Below, in pieces: positions 31,371-44,200 of a stretch of 64,000 nucleotides of DNA. The notes beneath the pieces were generated by a model. The model ran no database searches. It had not been told where the DNA came from and saw only the letters and a program-made list of their open reading frames with translations. Source of the stretch: Zoroaster sp. YZ-2022 (taxonomy: Eukaryota; Echinodermata; Asteroidea; Forcipulatida; Zoroasteridae). The number at the start of each line of letters is the position of its first letter. Positions within the stretch are counted from its first letter, which is position 1. The translations under genes were made by a program, and so were the position numbers. Location of the stretch: contig CM055826.1 in NCBI GenBank assembly GCA_029582265.1, forward strand, positions 36,898,127 through 36,962,126, written 5' to 3'.

Positions 31371-31562
31371 TAATGGCCTTAATTAAGGGACAAGGACCAA
31401 AATCATGGTACAGCCAAGCCTTTGAGAAGCCCGGCCAGGTCCAGGCTTTTCCCCTGCCCTCCAGAAGCCCAGGTTATGTTGATTGGCAGGTACTGTATTG
31501 TTACAGGATCAGGACTCACAAAAGACAGATTAAGAGGCCTGGCTGTACCATCCTCCCTAAAT
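31371..31562. mobile_element. Palindromic element Q, short copy
   Basis: It has ttaagggacaaggaccaaaa, ggtacagccaagcctttgag and ggcctggctgtaccatcctc. It is a deletion version of 34385-34742. Confidence 0.72.
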
Positions 31563-31644
31563 AACTTCCATTTCTATCAATTTGTGTATATACATGTATG
31601 TAGCCACAATTATTCTGAATATTCAAATATCTTTCATTGAATAT

Positions 31645-31805
31645 AAGCTTTGCATGGTGGAGTATTGATATCAATTTGATTTGCGGTTAACACCATGTGT
31701 TTATCTCAACTATTGGTAAGTGAGGTGCAGGGTTCTGAAAAGAACCTTATCGCACAACTCGCATCTTAACTGTCGCTAAGTGAGATTTCAATAGTTTCCA
31801 CCATG
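31645..31805. repeat. Divergent half copy of palindrome family H
   Basis: aagctttgcatggtgg, gcggttaacaccatgtg and ttctgaaaagaacc keep the family order, but the sequence between has diverged. Confidence 0.55.
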
Positions 31806-32116
31806 TATTCATGCACCAGAAATATTATCCATAGACAAAGGTGGACTTAATACCCACCTGCCAGGGAGTATGTGAATTTGCCAGAAAATATACCAGTTTG
31901 GCTGGAGGGTTACATTTTTAGAGAATATCACTGGCGGCTGTTCAAGTACTTGTGACTTGGAGACCAAATAAAATAATCCTTGAAAGCCAGACTGGTGAGA
32001 GGTTTACCTACCGGACTGGCTTATGTTAGACAAAGTGAAGTCCAAACGTCTACCCTTAGAAACTGCACATTGATTCCACTGTGCCTTGTTACAAATACAT
32101 GTAACTTTCATGATTA

Positions 32117-32450
32117 GGTCAAACAATAAAATCTCTGGTTTTTGCACATCTTCATTTTTAATTTTCTTTTCTTTTTTTTTTCTATGAAACTATGCCCAAT
32201 TGCAGCTAAAATTGCTGGATCGATTGGAATTCTGCCATGTTGTGTTTTAATCAAATTTTTCACATAGGGGCGTATAAACGTTTGCCCGATTTGTGAGGCC
32301 TCTCTTAGCCACCATACTTTGTATATGGTAAATTTGGTCGCGGCGCATACCATACGGTATTTCCCTGTTGGGGGGGGGGGGGGGGGGGAGTCACTGCACC
32401 GATTTTGAAGCCGACCGATGACCAGAAACCGGAGACTATTTTGTTGGTCG
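32117..32450. mobile_element. Type B MITE, reverse orientation
   Basis: It includes ttgcccgatttgtgaggcct, a G run of about 19, and ccgatgaccagaaaccggag. Confidence 0.85.
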
Positions 32451-33011
32451 AAAATGACATCTCTATTCCTTAAACAAAGTGCTTTCGTTACTAAATCCTA
32501 AAAAAAAAAATAACTGTACATAAAACATTTGTTTTAACTTTTAGCTGTGTAAAAAACATACTTTATTTTGAATGAGTATCTATGCTATGTATATTTGTAT
32601 TATCAAAAAGTGCCTTTTTTGTTCCTTCAGTATGTGTATGTATATATGAGCCGCTTATAAAATATGCAAGATATGACAGAGATGGTATTCTGGCGACAAG
32701 CATTATAGTATACATGTAAATAAGAATCGTTATTTTATGGAAAGTACATATTGCCTTTCTTTGGTGTGACTGATGAGCGATAATGGTTAACAATCATTCC
32801 ACAAGACAAGCTGACTGAAATTTTACAGTGGCCTTGATGTCCCTTAAAAATGTTCCCATAGACATTCTAATATTCTAATGAAAGTGCCCTTGCCCCTACA
32901 AGAATGAAATAGCTGGAAAAATCTAAATCGAGTATTATTTATACAAAATAGGCTTGGAATACTTGTATTTTCTGTGTTAGGTAAGGGAATATTGACTAAT
33001 ATAGACCATGT

Positions 33012-33187
33012 TAGGGGTAGATATTTTTGGTACCGGATACCCATTTTCATTTTTGTTGAAAACATGCCTCCGGTGGTGTACAAATACATGTGGTAACAAA
33101 ATGGTAACAAAATTGACCATTATAATGCAGAGGATATTTTTAAAGTCATTTACGGGTAATTGAAACCGAATACCCGGCACAGCCCTA
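33012..33187. mobile_element. hAT-like MITE, 8-bp target duplication GACCATGT
   Basis: It starts taggggtagatatttttgg and ends cacagcccta, with GACCATGT at 33004-33011 and 33188-33195. At 176 bases it is the shortest intact copy. Confidence 0.92.
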
Positions 33188-33739
33188 GACCATGTGATTT
33201 GTTTACACTTTGCATGATCTTTAGAGAACCAGGGTGATTTCCTGCTGGGCAAAATTGTGTGTATTTTGTATACTCTTCACATAGCATCAAGAATTTTTTT
33301 TCATTTTCAGATGAATAAAATTTGACCTAATGTTAGTGCCTTACTGAAAATAATTCAAATTAAAAAATTTTCTGCTGATATATCGGATTTTATTGTTTCT
33401 TGTCATAAACCAGTGCAGTTTGACCCTCTTTTTACATGCGATGTCATTGGTCATATCATCTATACATGTCAAACAAATCCGTCCAGAGTATAGAATATGT
33501 CTGTGCATATTAAGCTTATAGGAATAGAGATACATGTACAATGTACATGTGTTTCTTCAACGCATTAATTAATGGCTGCGCAATAAAATAAAACTACATG
33601 TTTCATATTCAAACATCTCTTTCTCATTTCTTTATGTTGTGATTAAATTCTTGTGATTATTTTTACTACAATTGGTTTATATTCTCAGTTGTTGTCCTCT
33701 TACAGCGTATCATAATTCGCATATTTGATTTGGCATAGG

Positions 33740-33987
33740 TTTTACGCCGGATGCCCTTCCTGATGCAACCCTCCCATTTATCCGCACTTGGGACCGGCAC
33801 AAAGCATGCACTGGCTTGTACATCCCCAGTGGCTGGGTTCAATTCGGCCCTCGCAGTAATTATGGTAAAGTGTCTTGCTCAAGGACACAAGCACCATGGT
33901 CGCAGCAAGGCTTCGAACCCACACACTGACGACTCAGCCATCAGAACACAAATCCGACGCACTAAACCGCTCGACCATGGCACCCCA
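33740..33987 (-). mobile_element. tRNA-derived SINE with a different body
   Basis: The head (accgctcgaccatggcacc, ggcttcgaacccacac) and aagtgtcttgctcaaggaca are standard. The rest (acgccggatgcccttcctga, gggaccggcacaaagcatgc) is unlike the other SINEs. Confidence 0.75.
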
Positions 33988-34089
33988 TGGTTTATATTCT
34001 CAGTATACATTAAATATGTTCAGAACTGTGTTTTAAAAAGAAAACCAAATTACTTTGTATCAGAATAAATCCCAGAAAGCCATTCTTTC

Positions 34090-34314
34090 TAAGGCTTAGC
34101 ATTTTCGGTTATTTCGGGAACCGGATACCCGAAAAAAGACAAATATGAAGACAAGATTCTCTTGTTTTATTAGAGTCATAATGTGGACTTACTGTAATAA
34201 TTTCCCACCTCTACATTTAAAATGACTCGTAGCATCCCCATTCCAAAGTTTTCACAAGTCATTTACGGGTAATGACAGTTTCGATCGGGTATCCAGGTAC
34301 CCAGCACAGCCTTA
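34090..34314. mobile_element. hAT-like MITE, degraded
   Basis: It has ttagcattttcggttatttc, the internal tgtggacttactgtaataat segment of the long element, and gtacccagcacagcctta. No clear target duplication is seen. Confidence 0.78.
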
Positions 34315-34384
34315 ATTATTTCCCTGAATCCCAGTAATCCTTCACCTAAGGGTATGTACAATTAACATTTAATTCAAACCATTC

Positions 34385-34742
34385 TTAAGGGACAAGGCCC
34401 AAAGTCATGGTACAGCCAAGCCTTTGAGAAGCCCAGGCCCAGGCTTTTCCCCAGCCTACTGTCAAGTCAAAAGTGTGACTTGGGGACAAGGGCCAAAGTC
34501 ATGGTACAGCCAAGCCTTTGAGAAGCCCGGCCAGGCCCAGGATTTTCCCCTGCCTACTGCCCTATATAATGAGCTGTGCTTGCCTGGGCTAGGCCCTCCA
34601 GAAGCCCAGGTTATGTTGATTGGCAGGTACTGTATTGTTACAGGATTAGGACTCACAAAAGACAATTAGGAGGCCAGGTAGCCTGGGCCTGGCCAGGCTT
34701 CTCAAAGGCTTGGCTGTACCATGACTTTGGCCGTCCTCCCTA
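34385..34742. mobile_element. Palindromic element Q, long copy
   Basis: Arms tcatggtacagccaagcctt and aaggcttggctgtaccatga are inverted. The left arm is present twice (34385 and 34490). The GC-rich cggccaggcccagg motif recalls the array at the start of the window. Confidence 0.8.
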
Positions 34743-35153
34743 AATACATTGTACTTGTGTACATGTAGCATGTTTCTGTATAGCAAAAAGATACTATATA
34801 CAAAATCAATATCCAGTATCAACGTTTGATTATTAATAATAAACAGTGCATGCAATGTTGCATTATTTCATCAGCAATTTATATTGTAAATCAGTACACC
34901 TCTAATTTCCCTGTAAAAGAGATGTAAATCACTTTCGAATAAGATATTTTTCAAAACATTTGACTCCGTAATGAATTATTTTGAAATAACTTATTTGAAA
35001 ACAATTAACATGAACAATGTACTGATCAATATAAACCTAACAGCAATGGAATTCACACAGATTCTTATAATTTGTTGATCCCTTCAGACACAGAACAGTT
35101 TACATTGTATTCGACTTTGTCGTTCATCGTACAGAAATGTATGACTGATATTC

Positions 35154-35249
35154 TCACTTGTCTTTTTCCTCCTCCGTTTGTCGTTTGTGTCTTATCTCTG
35201 CCCTCTTCACTTTAACCAAAAGATGTGCCGTCTGGTATACCCATAATAT
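35154..35249 (-). CDS. TMEM18: TMEM18 exon 5 with stop codon
   Basis: After a strong pyrimidine tract and ccctgcag the exon encodes ILWVYQTAHLLVKVKRAEIR then HKRQTEEEKDK and TGA. The charged tail is typical of the family C-terminus. Confidence 0.93.
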   Translation of the reverse strand: MLWVYQTAHLLVKVKRAEIRHKRQTEEEKDK

Positions 35250-38200
35250 CTGCAGGGAAGAAAAGGTGTGAAGGGATGTACACGTACATGTAGGTGAATT
35301 GAAGAACAGAAAAAGTTTGCATAAATTCTTTAAAACATTCATCAATGGAGCTAGACATTTGTGAAACATATCATGGCATATCCTGGGCACGTTCTGAGCA
35401 ATTATGGAAGATGACAAGGGGGTAAAGCCTTGAAATTTTTTCATATTTATTTATTTAAAATTTTTAACATTTTAACCCTCCTACTACTACAAGGGTCAAA
35501 ATCAGTGAAAATGTTGATATACTTGCCAAGGTATATCTAGTGCACTTAAAAGTCAAACACTGATAAACCTTACGTGTAGTAAGTACATTTACAGGTCAAA
35601 ATGAGTCGACCATTTTTGACTGGTAAAAGCATTGTCTGGTATTGTTCAGGGTGGTCAAAATGACAGTAAAAACCAGTCAAAAATGTCCCTGTGTGCACAT
35701 TTGGGTCAACAGTCAAAACAGGCAGTTGACTGGTTCAGGGTTGTCACCAGACCAAATTGAGTGCCGGCTAATTTTATCGATTGCGAGCATAGTGAGCGGA
35801 GCGAACGGAACGCAGCTCCTCACGGCCGGGGTCCAGGGGCCCACTTAAGGGCCCCTGGTGGGGTCCAGGGGCAACGCCCCGCTGGGGGTCGAGGGGGCGA
35901 AGCCCCCCGAAGCTCCTGGGTTTTAGCTTTTAAGAATGGATTTGGAGGGCTCACCTTTCACATAATTTGTTGTATAATAGTATGATATTTTTCATAGTAT
36001 TATACAAGAATTGATGATGTGAAGGAGTGCCCTCCAATGCAATTGACAACATTGCTTTATGAAATTATGAAATGACAGTGATTCAGTGACATTGTAAATG
36101 TAATAGAGTATAGAGGATGTAATAAAAACAGGTGGTAACACTTGAGCAACCGGGGCCGTCAGGCATAGCAGCTCCGAGTTTTTTGCCTAAATCCACAATG
36201 GCCGACGACTCGGTAGTGTGATCAGTTCCTGGGTCAGTTGTACTCGAACACAAAGATGTGGTCGCAGAAGAATGTCTCGAATTTGCAGGCTTCTCGCTTG
36301 ACCCGCCGTCAGATCTATCAGTATCACTGCCGCCCCTTGCGTTTAGTGGTCAAGAGAAAAAGCTGGTGATACTTTTCTGTGAGTGCGACATAATTATTTT
36401 GATCAAAACACTTCCAAAAAACGCTCACAAAACTTTTCATGAATGGGCGGAGGACGACGTGAATAATTTTCCCTTGCTGAGCACATCGTGGGGAAAGCTG
36501 AGCGTTTATGAAGTCACGCTTATCCAACCTGAAATTTCACGTACATCGACACTACGAAGCACGTCGCATCATTTGCACGCGGTAGAGACAAGTGGCATTA
36601 GCTCATTGTGCAGACGCAAACAACTAATCATAATGGGGATTCCCAGGTCTTTTCCCTGACGTCATAAATAAATGCTAATTAGTGTATTTGTTTGTACCGC
36701 TACAAACTGAGATTTATTTTATAATATCGCATTTAAGTTTTAATTGATCTATAGACTAAAGTCCTCAAAATAGTGGCAAATAACTCAAAGAAATGAAGAA
36801 TACATGAACTTTTTTTACTTTTATTACTGTTTAATGAAATATTCACACAATTTTTGTGCCGGTCGGTAAGACATCAATTTGCGTTTGGTGCCGGTCGGCC
36901 AGCGGGAGTGCCGGTTAGACCCGACCGGCGCCGACCGGCGTAGCTACAACACTGGACTGGTTTTGACCACTGTAGTAAGTTCCCAACTAAAGTGCAGCAA
37001 TAGTAGGAGGGCTAAATGGAACACCTTTTGGAGATGGCCTAAGAATTTGAGTCGCATTTTTTTGTGATTTTGAATTTAAGTCATGTCACCATGTACAAAT
37101 ACTCAGGAATGGACTTTACCCTTGGACTTGGACTTGAAGGTATGTCATAGTATTAGCCAGCAATACCTTTGGGTGTCATTTGGACGCCCTATCTCCAAAT
37201 CCTGGCTAATACTCTGTGTGTAACTTGTACTCCGTAACTCTGAGGTAAAATTAATGGTCTGTTCAATATTTTTAAACCCATCAAAGATAACTCATTGCAA
37301 AGAAATTCTCTTTTAAAAAGTTGAAAAGATGTATAAAAAAATTTAAAAAAATTTTAAATAAAAAAATGTAATAATGTCATGCTAAACTTGTGATACAAGT
37401 CTGCTCTGAAAATATCAACGTTGTACATAAAATATAAATTATTCAAAAATAAAGAATTACACAACTTGATTCAAACTAATTTTCATACTTACAACCATCA
37501 ATAGACAGTTACATAGGAGAGGGAAGCTGAAGACTACTGCTATAAACAGTCCATTTGAATCAAAATATTGTAGCCTTGAAAACAATCTGAAATATAAACA
37601 CAAGAAATGTACACTAAAAAAACGGGGTCTCAAAATTGTAATTGGCAAATTAATTACTTTTAAAGCATGTCTACACCTTTACTAATTATCCAATTATTCT
37701 GACAGAAGTACTCATAGGGGCAAGAACACACAACCTGTTAACAAAGTTTCCCAAATTTCTCCTGAAGATGATCAGAGCATACAGATTGAAACGTTGAGTT
37801 GTAACCACCAGTTCTTTTCAAAACTAATTAATAATATAAATAATAATGTGGACTTATATAGTGCACGTACATGTATCCACCAAATTGGTGCTCAAGGCGC
37901 ATTATATTATTACCCCTGCTCATCAGGCGCATAAATCATTCCTGAAACCATCTCAGCTCCCTGAGCAGTATACAGCTCAATTACTGCCATTTTGGCGCAT
38001 ATACACATGTAGGGCTAATCAAACAACAACCAACTCTGCCCTCACAGGTACCTATTTACCCCTGGGTGGAGAGAAGCAATTATGGTAAAGTGTCTTGCTC
38101 AAGGACACAAGTACCATGGTCGCGGCTGGGATTCGAACCCACATTCTGACGACTCAGCCATCAGAACACAAATCCGATGCACTAAACCGCTCGGCCATGA

Positions 38201-41200
38201 CACTCCATGACTACTCAGAAGAGAATCTTTTAACATGGTGTCACCACAGTCTTTACTTCAGGGGTGTGATTCGGCAGTTTTGAAAAATCCACGTAAATTT
38301 TGCTAGGGGTATTGGGGCCGCTGTTGTGAACAGCACTGGGGGTGAAATCTATAGTTCTGAGCATTTTGCTTTGCTTTCCTTTATTGCTTAAATCTTTAAA
38401 ATCCGGAGGATCACAACATTGCGATTTGTAAAAATCCGAAAATCCGGACAAATCACACCCCTGTTACTTATCCTTTTCAGCACGCAAAGCTACAAATCGA
38501 TTTATAAAATACATATTATTTGCAGAAGTATGAACGCACTCTCCGCTCATTGCACATCGCTAGCGGTGAATTTGCACCCAGTGATGATAGCCACTTTTGC
38601 TTCATGTGAGGGTTGTGCGTACACTTTATGTGCGTATGTTATGGTACTAAGTGCGCCAATGATTGCTGGAGGTAATCCGCACGTACTCACATCAACTGCA
38701 AAATACGCTGTCCTTTCAACCACAGTAATCTAACAACATGAGACCTCAACAGCTCATGCACGATGCGAATACATAAAGACCCTTTCCTGATGATGTACCT
38801 GGGCTTCTGACAATTATTTCGAAAAATGGGTCAACCTGTTTTGTTTTTTTTCAAGGAAAATAGGAAATACTATGATCAAAAAGGAAACTGCCGGTTATAT
38901 AACGATAAACACAAAAAAAAGTAGTAAAAGATGACCTACTTGTAATTAGAAGCTGCGTACTCGTTGATTGTCTCTGACATGAAAATAAGAAAAACTGCAA
39001 ACAATGGAAAAGATCAATATTATCAACATAATTCAATTAAAAAATGCACTTTCTACACATTTTTAAATGGTGACTTTTGAAATCACTTTACATACAGTTT
39101 GTTTTTGTAACAAAAATGTAAACAAACTATTCTATGGATTCATCATTAGGCCAATCAATAAAAAAGGTCTCTGGTTTCTGGTCATAGGTAATGTTTTTTT
39201 ACCAACCAGCAAAATATGTGATACATGTACATGCGATTATTGGAACCAGACCAAATGTCCATACACAAAAGTATGGTGGCTAAGAGAGGCCTCACAAATC
39301 GGGCAAACGTTCATACCCCCATGTGAAAAAGTCATTTAAAACACAGCAAAGTAGAATTCCAATTGATCCAGCAATTTTAACTGCAATTGGACATCGTTTC
39401 ATAGCAAAAAAAAAGAAAATTAAAAATGCTGACACATGGCTCTGAGATGACATGAGCGGAGACAAGAAACGGGAGACTTTTTTTGGCCTTAGTGGCGGGC
39501 ATTTAGTGTTGTAAATGTAGTCAAGTCCACTATTTGAGTCACGTCGAGACAGTCCAAAGCCGTCTCTGAGAATGGACAGTCCAAGTCCTAGTCCTTTATG
39601 AATATCCTAATAATTGAAATTTTAACCAAAATATCTAAGCACACAACGTAGCATAACCTTGTGAAAATGGTATGACAAAATATCCACATGACTCCATTTA
39701 ACTCATGTTAGATTTTGGATAATAATTCAGTAACTATGTTACCAGTTAATGACCAATGTTGTACACTCCCTTTAACCCTCCTACACATGGAGGCCACTCC
39801 GATCCACAAAATTCTGCTCTTGAGCAACCTTCAGTACATACATGTACAAGCCATGCTGTCTGTTCCAAGTAATCTTACAAAATCAACTGTGTGCCACCCA
39901 AGGCCACTGTAAATGTTTGAATATATTAGTATGGACTGCAATGTATCGATGGGAGACCACCTTACCCTGCAATCTCAGTGGTGTGACAGTGCACAGAAGG
40001 GTAACCATAGGAGGCCACTGGCAACAGCTAATGACTTGGAGTGGCCTGAATGGGTTGTTTCAAAAATTGCACTGATTGTAGGAGGGTTAATGGCTGCATT
40101 GTAGTGAGTACAAACACCCAAAAAAATACTTGCTTTTCTGAAATAATCATTTGAGAGAACAATGTCAAACGTGTGACTTTTTCCAGTCACAATTTTGACT
40201 CAAAAGCACGCATACTTACGGAGCAACAGGAAGAAAATTGCTTGAACGTTGACAAGTTTTCTTGTAAGGATTGTGAAGACAAGACACAGGACATGACAGA
40301 AAAGCAAGACCATCAACCAAGGTTCCTTCCAGTCAATCTGGCTCAACAAAAGATACACAATCATTGGTCTACATACCCAATAATAATATGGCCTTATAAA
40401 GCACACGTATCCACGAAACAGGTGCTCAAGGTACATTACATTATTAGCCCTGCTCATCAGGCGCATAAATCATTCTTGAAACCATCTCAGCTCCATGGGG
40501 AGTATACAGCTCAATTGCTGCCATTTCGGCACATATAGAGCAAACACAACAGCCACCTCGGAAAGAATGTCGTATACATCAGACTGCCACTTTTTAAGGG
40601 TTTTGGGAGAATTTTTTTGCAACCACTAACCAGTTAAAAACTGTACAGTATGTACAATGACCGTGTTGGTAACTAACGGGGGAGTTGACAAGATCAGACT
40701 GACACGACCGACGAAGTCATCGTATACCAAAAATGCCTGATTTTTCATGAAATAAATATCCTGGAATAATTTGAAGTATATGTCCATCATCATCCACATG
40801 TTCTCCACCTTTACTGAATAGGTAAGATTACATTATTGGTAATACTGAATGAGAAAAAGTGACGGTCGGATACAACATTCTACCCGCCAACTCTGCTGTC
40901 ACAGGTACCCATTTACTCCTGGGTGGAGAGAAGCAATTATGGTAAAGTATCTTGCTCAAGGACACAAGCACCACGGTCACAAGCAGCCACTATTCGAACC
41001 CACATTCTGACGACTCGGCCATCTGAACACAAATCCGCTCGACCATAAGGTTTATCGCAAATAGCACTGCATACAGGGATACAATTTGGGGCATCTGTTT
41101 GCCGCAGCTTTTATGACGTCAATAATATTTTGTTTGTCCGGGCGGCACGCAGTGGCGCTGTTGCGCCCACAGACATCCCACAATTCATTGCAGCTGCTAT

Positions 41201-44200
41201 TTGCGATAAGCCTTATGGCACTCCATGATGGTTATATCTTTCCTTGTTTTCTTTTACCATTGCCTTTGTTCGTTTGGATGTAAATGTTTTTACCAAATAA
41301 ATTACCCCACTTACAATATCGGGTTAGAATGTCGCATCCGACCGCCACTTTTTTTCATTAACCCTCCTACAATAAGTGCAATTTTTGAAACAACCCATTC
41401 AGGCCACTCCAAGCCATTAGCTGTTGCCAGTGGCCTCCTATGGTTACCCTTCTGTGCACTGTCACACCACTGAGATTGCAGGGTAAAGTGGTCTCCCATT
41501 GATACATTGCAGGCCATACTAATATGTTCAAACATTTACAGTGGCCTTGGGTGGCACACAGTTGATTTTGTAAGATTACTTGGAAAGGACAGCATGGCTT
41601 GTACATGTATGTACTGAAGGTTGCTCAAGAACAGAATTTTGTGGATCAGAGTGGCCTCCATGTGTAGGAGGGTTAAATATAACCAATAATGTAATCTTAC
41701 CAACTTAGTAAGGTGGAGAACATATGGATGATGATGGACATATACTTCAAATTATTCCAGGATATTTATTTCATGAAAAATCAGGCATTTTTGGTATACG
41801 ATGACTTCCTCTGTCATGTCAGTCTGATCTTGTCAACTCCTCCATAAGTGACCAACACGGTCATTGTACATGTACATGCGCAGTGGTAACTATAATAGGA
41901 TCCTTCTATTTTCTGAAGGGGAGATTTTTTTTAGAAGGGAAATCAAGTCCGAAAACCATCATAAAAGTGGATTTTAAAGATAGTTTTCTCTTTCTGTACC
42001 CCCAAAAATCAATGGAATCATTTTTTAACTGGTTAGTGGTTGTAAAAAAAATTCAAAAAAACCCTTAAAAAGTGGTGGTCGGATACGACATTCTTTCCCA
42101 ATATCGGTCAGAGTGATTCATGCCCCACTCTACTTGAATGCTAGACTCGGTACATACATGTACAGCATTGACTTTAGAAAGCATATCTCATTAACGTAAT
42201 TCACAGAACAAAGCAAAACTTGCCTCCCAAAAAGCAAAACTTGCCCCCAAAAACTATGTTCAACCTGTCCATAACAACAGATTGACCAATACAGGGTTAC
42301 GTCTTTCCATAACTGCTATATTGCTAAGCTTCATTAGCAACTTGGCCAAGTTTTACAATGAGGATAAGAGCCAAAACTGTTGTCCAAATGCTTCTTCTGT
42401 TCAGTCTCCTACTTTTAGAATAATTATGTAATTTGTCGCTGTGAGGGTCAGAACATGGCTCTTACCCCACATGCTAAATAATATGCCAAGCAAATTCTTA
42501 AACTCGAAAACCTATAATTTCTCCCTTCCAGAAAATCCCTCCGCTTTCAACTTTACATAGGCCTACAATCATTTTCAATTATTGGCCATTACTATAACTC
42601 TTACTTTCAAAAAATTTTTTATCGGGTACTTTTTTGCTCGCCAAATGTCAGCGTCTTCGACATGTTTTCATACACACCTTTAGCGACAATGCTATTTTTA
42701 AATTGGTTGCCGAGTTCTCACGAGTGACATCATAATACATACATGTATGCATTTATGCAGCATTTACAATGAATGCAATTCACATGACCCAGGCGCTCAC
42801 GTGCTAATAATTATTGTGTAAAGTTTGTTTATTATATTTATAAACACGAACACGTGAGCACCAACGTCATTGCATAAATGCATGTATTTTGTGCACTGGC
42901 AGTGAGAAATCATAAGACTATGTGAACTCGACATCCGATTTTAAAATGGCACTGTCAATCATAGAGACGTGTGCATGGTGTATGAAACCAAATCGCAGAC
43001 GCTGACATTCGGCGAGCAAAAAAGTACCCAATAAAAAAAATGTTGAAAGTCAGTAAAGAGTTATACTAGTAGGGACCGCAACCCATTTCTGAAATGTCCT
43101 TTTATGCTGAATCTTTTGATATATTATGATAGAGAATATAGTTCTAATTGAAATTATTTTTGAATCATTAAAATCGGACTTACGGTTATCAAGTTATTCC
43201 CTTTTTACTGTTTTCGTTTTCAGGAAATTTTGGTTCAATTTTCCTATGGAGCTTTCGGTTCAAGAGGTGTCATTTTGGTATTGTTTACCATTGTAAACAA
43301 GTTGGTAAACAAAAGGAAACTGCCATATTGTAAATACTATAGTTTCCATGGCCCTGAAACTTTGTAAAGGTGTACCTGAATGTTGTCCAAAACAGTTTAT
43401 ATAAAATTGAAATTTATTTGTTAATGATGTAAACAACCGTTGCCATGGAAACAATAGTAAACAACAATAATCCCTCCATTGGTCAAAATTGGATATTGTG
43501 AAGAGAATCATGGTGGTTTTGGGTCCCTTACATATAAATAAAGCACACAGTCCAAGTAAAACAAGTATTTTCAATCTGTTTTTCAACAATGGCTCATTTA
43601 ATTTGTTTACTCAATTTTCGCAACGTAAACAAAGCAGTAAACAAAATTGAGTGGCTGTATTACAAAAACTGGGTAAGCTATCAACTTATTATTTTTTTTA
43701 AGTTATAGCTTTCTAATTATATTTTCAATAAATTTGTGTTACAACTATCTATTCCACTCAAACAATTATTATTTATTCAAAATATTATTAATGACATATT
43801 TTACACTGATGACTGATATTGAAGGAATTTCTCTCCAGCCCCTATACATTATACTTGGATGTTAAAATGTGCACTCGTATTTGATTGCAATAAAGGAAAC
43901 AATCTGACCCTAAATCATTTTAAGTATGTTCAATGATGAAGATTCACTTCAGTGCAAGTTCCATTCTTCAATAATTTAAGAATATCGTCAGAAAGTGGTG
44001 GGGGTAGTGCCAACAGTTGAAGGTCCGAGGTTCAACTCAACATCACCAGATACGGTGATATCACACAGTTGTCTGGAGAGCAGCAGACCGCAAAGAGATG
44101 AAAACGTACGAATGCCCAGACTAAGATGAACTGAATGCCAGCTTTCTTGAACACTGCCTCTTCTGATTAATGACATCCTATTTATTGCCTCCACACTTCA

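Noticed and set aside
35152..35158. A further splice donor (gtgaga) at the end of TMEM18 exon 5
   Set aside because: The in-frame TGA here gives a 141-residue protein with the charged tail and length of the family, so the gene ends here.
40560..42099. One large foldback transposon with 300-bp inverted repeats
   Set aside because: Each half has its own 8-bp target duplication and its own pair of ends, so these are two separate MITEs in opposite orientation.
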